From Micromonospora globbae (lineage in GTDB: Bacteria; Actinomycetota; Actinomycetes; Mycobacteriales; Micromonosporaceae), in contig NZ_RAQQ01000025.1 in assembly GCF_003610785.1 (NCBI RefSeq), positions 28,165 through 92,164 of the forward strand: 64,000 nucleotides of DNA. The letters are read 5' to 3'. The notes below the pieces were generated by a model. It ran no database searches. It worked only from the letters and a program-made list of their open reading frames with translations, and was not told the origin of the DNA. Positions 63,875 through 64,000 of the stretch are shown piece after piece (position 1 is the stretch's first letter; each line of letters opens with the position of its first letter). The position numbers and the translations under genes are program-made.

Positions 63875-64000
63875 GAGGTCCTAACAAAGTCGTACGACGT
63901 GTCGGTACGTGATGATGCAGGTGGCCAGGGCAAGGAAGGCTTCGTGGATGTCGTCGCGGCGTTCCCAGCGGATCCGTAGCCGTTTCATGCCGTGGTACCA
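63875..64000 (-). mobile_element. IS5-family insertion sequence, right-hand end only
   Basis: The window ends inside an insertion sequence. Its transposase C-terminus is visible (see CDS). The outer end lies near 63875, where GTTAGAGGTCCTAAC (63871-63885) may include the terminal inverted repeat; the other end is outside. Confidence 0.75.
63881..64000 (-). CDS. IS5-family transposase, C-terminal fragment (cut by window edge)
   Basis: The minus strand translates to the C-terminus of an IS5-type DDE transposase: YHGMKRLRIRWERRDDIHEA followed by FLALATCIITYRHVV and a TAG stop at 63883-63881. The KRLRIRWERRDDIHEAF block is characteristic of the actinobacterial IS5/IS427-like group. The DDE catalytic residues lie outside the window, so activity cannot be judged. 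Confidence 0.9.
   Translation of the reverse strand, partial: WYHGMKRLRIRWERRDDIHEAFLALATCIITYRHVVRLC

Overview
The window is chromosomal DNA from a very high-GC actinobacterium. Nearly every third codon position is G or C, GTG starts are common, many starts lack a Shine-Dalgarno but have a TANNNT box 6-8 nt upstream (leaderless style), and several families are typical of Actinobacteria (DUF5701, DUF4173, SCO6745-like, IdeR/DmdR-type iron box). The overall mix fits Micromonosporaceae, most likely Micromonospora; this is inference, since there is no rRNA here to prove it. No complete mobile element is present. The only clear mobile DNA is the C-terminal end of an IS5-family transposase at the right edge.

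Left part (1-31 kb, mostly minus strand): a truncated sensor kinase; rhodanese plus glycerophosphodiesterase; three successive LytR-CpsA-Psr (LCP) glycopolymer transferases and a nucleotide-sugar epimerase; two sodium/solute (acetate-type) symporters, each with a small membrane partner; a flavin reductase whose first codons carry a parS-like site; an ABC exporter; a translationally coupled response regulator-kinase-DUF4173 operon; a LytTR/LytS two-component pair; a WbaP-like initiating sugar transferase; Fpg/Nei glycosylase divergent from a GT4 glycosyltransferase; and a tightly overlapping nucleotidyltransferase / glycerol-1-phosphate-dehydrogenase-like / CDP-alcohol phosphotransferase cassette. 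Together these point to envelope glycopolymer assembly and carbon uptake.

Middle part (30-49 kb): CBS protein, aminotransferase, CorA, cyclophilin, zinc-ribbon rhomboid, PH-domain protein, thiolase, two secreted proteins (DUF1906 with FG-GAP repeats; SGNH hydrolase with ricin-type lectin), a GT-C membrane glycosyltransferase, a GT2, and a split transketolase whose promoter has a 19-bp spacer with an inverted repeat next to a divergent SoxR gene. The transketolase C-subunit has an in-frame TGA before its conserved tail.

Right part (49-64 kb): tRNA-Ser(UGA), methyltransferases, two very small genes, PEBP protein, a membrane GT-C-like protein with a TTA codon, an iron-box-controlled FhuF-like protein, an XRE-peptide deformylase fusion, a flavohaemoprotein, a CPBP protein, a histone-H1-like/EcsC fusion, tRNA-Ser(GCU), tRNA-Arg(ACG) with a strong terminator, an unrecognised accessory-looking gene with a TTA codon, and the IS5 fragment.
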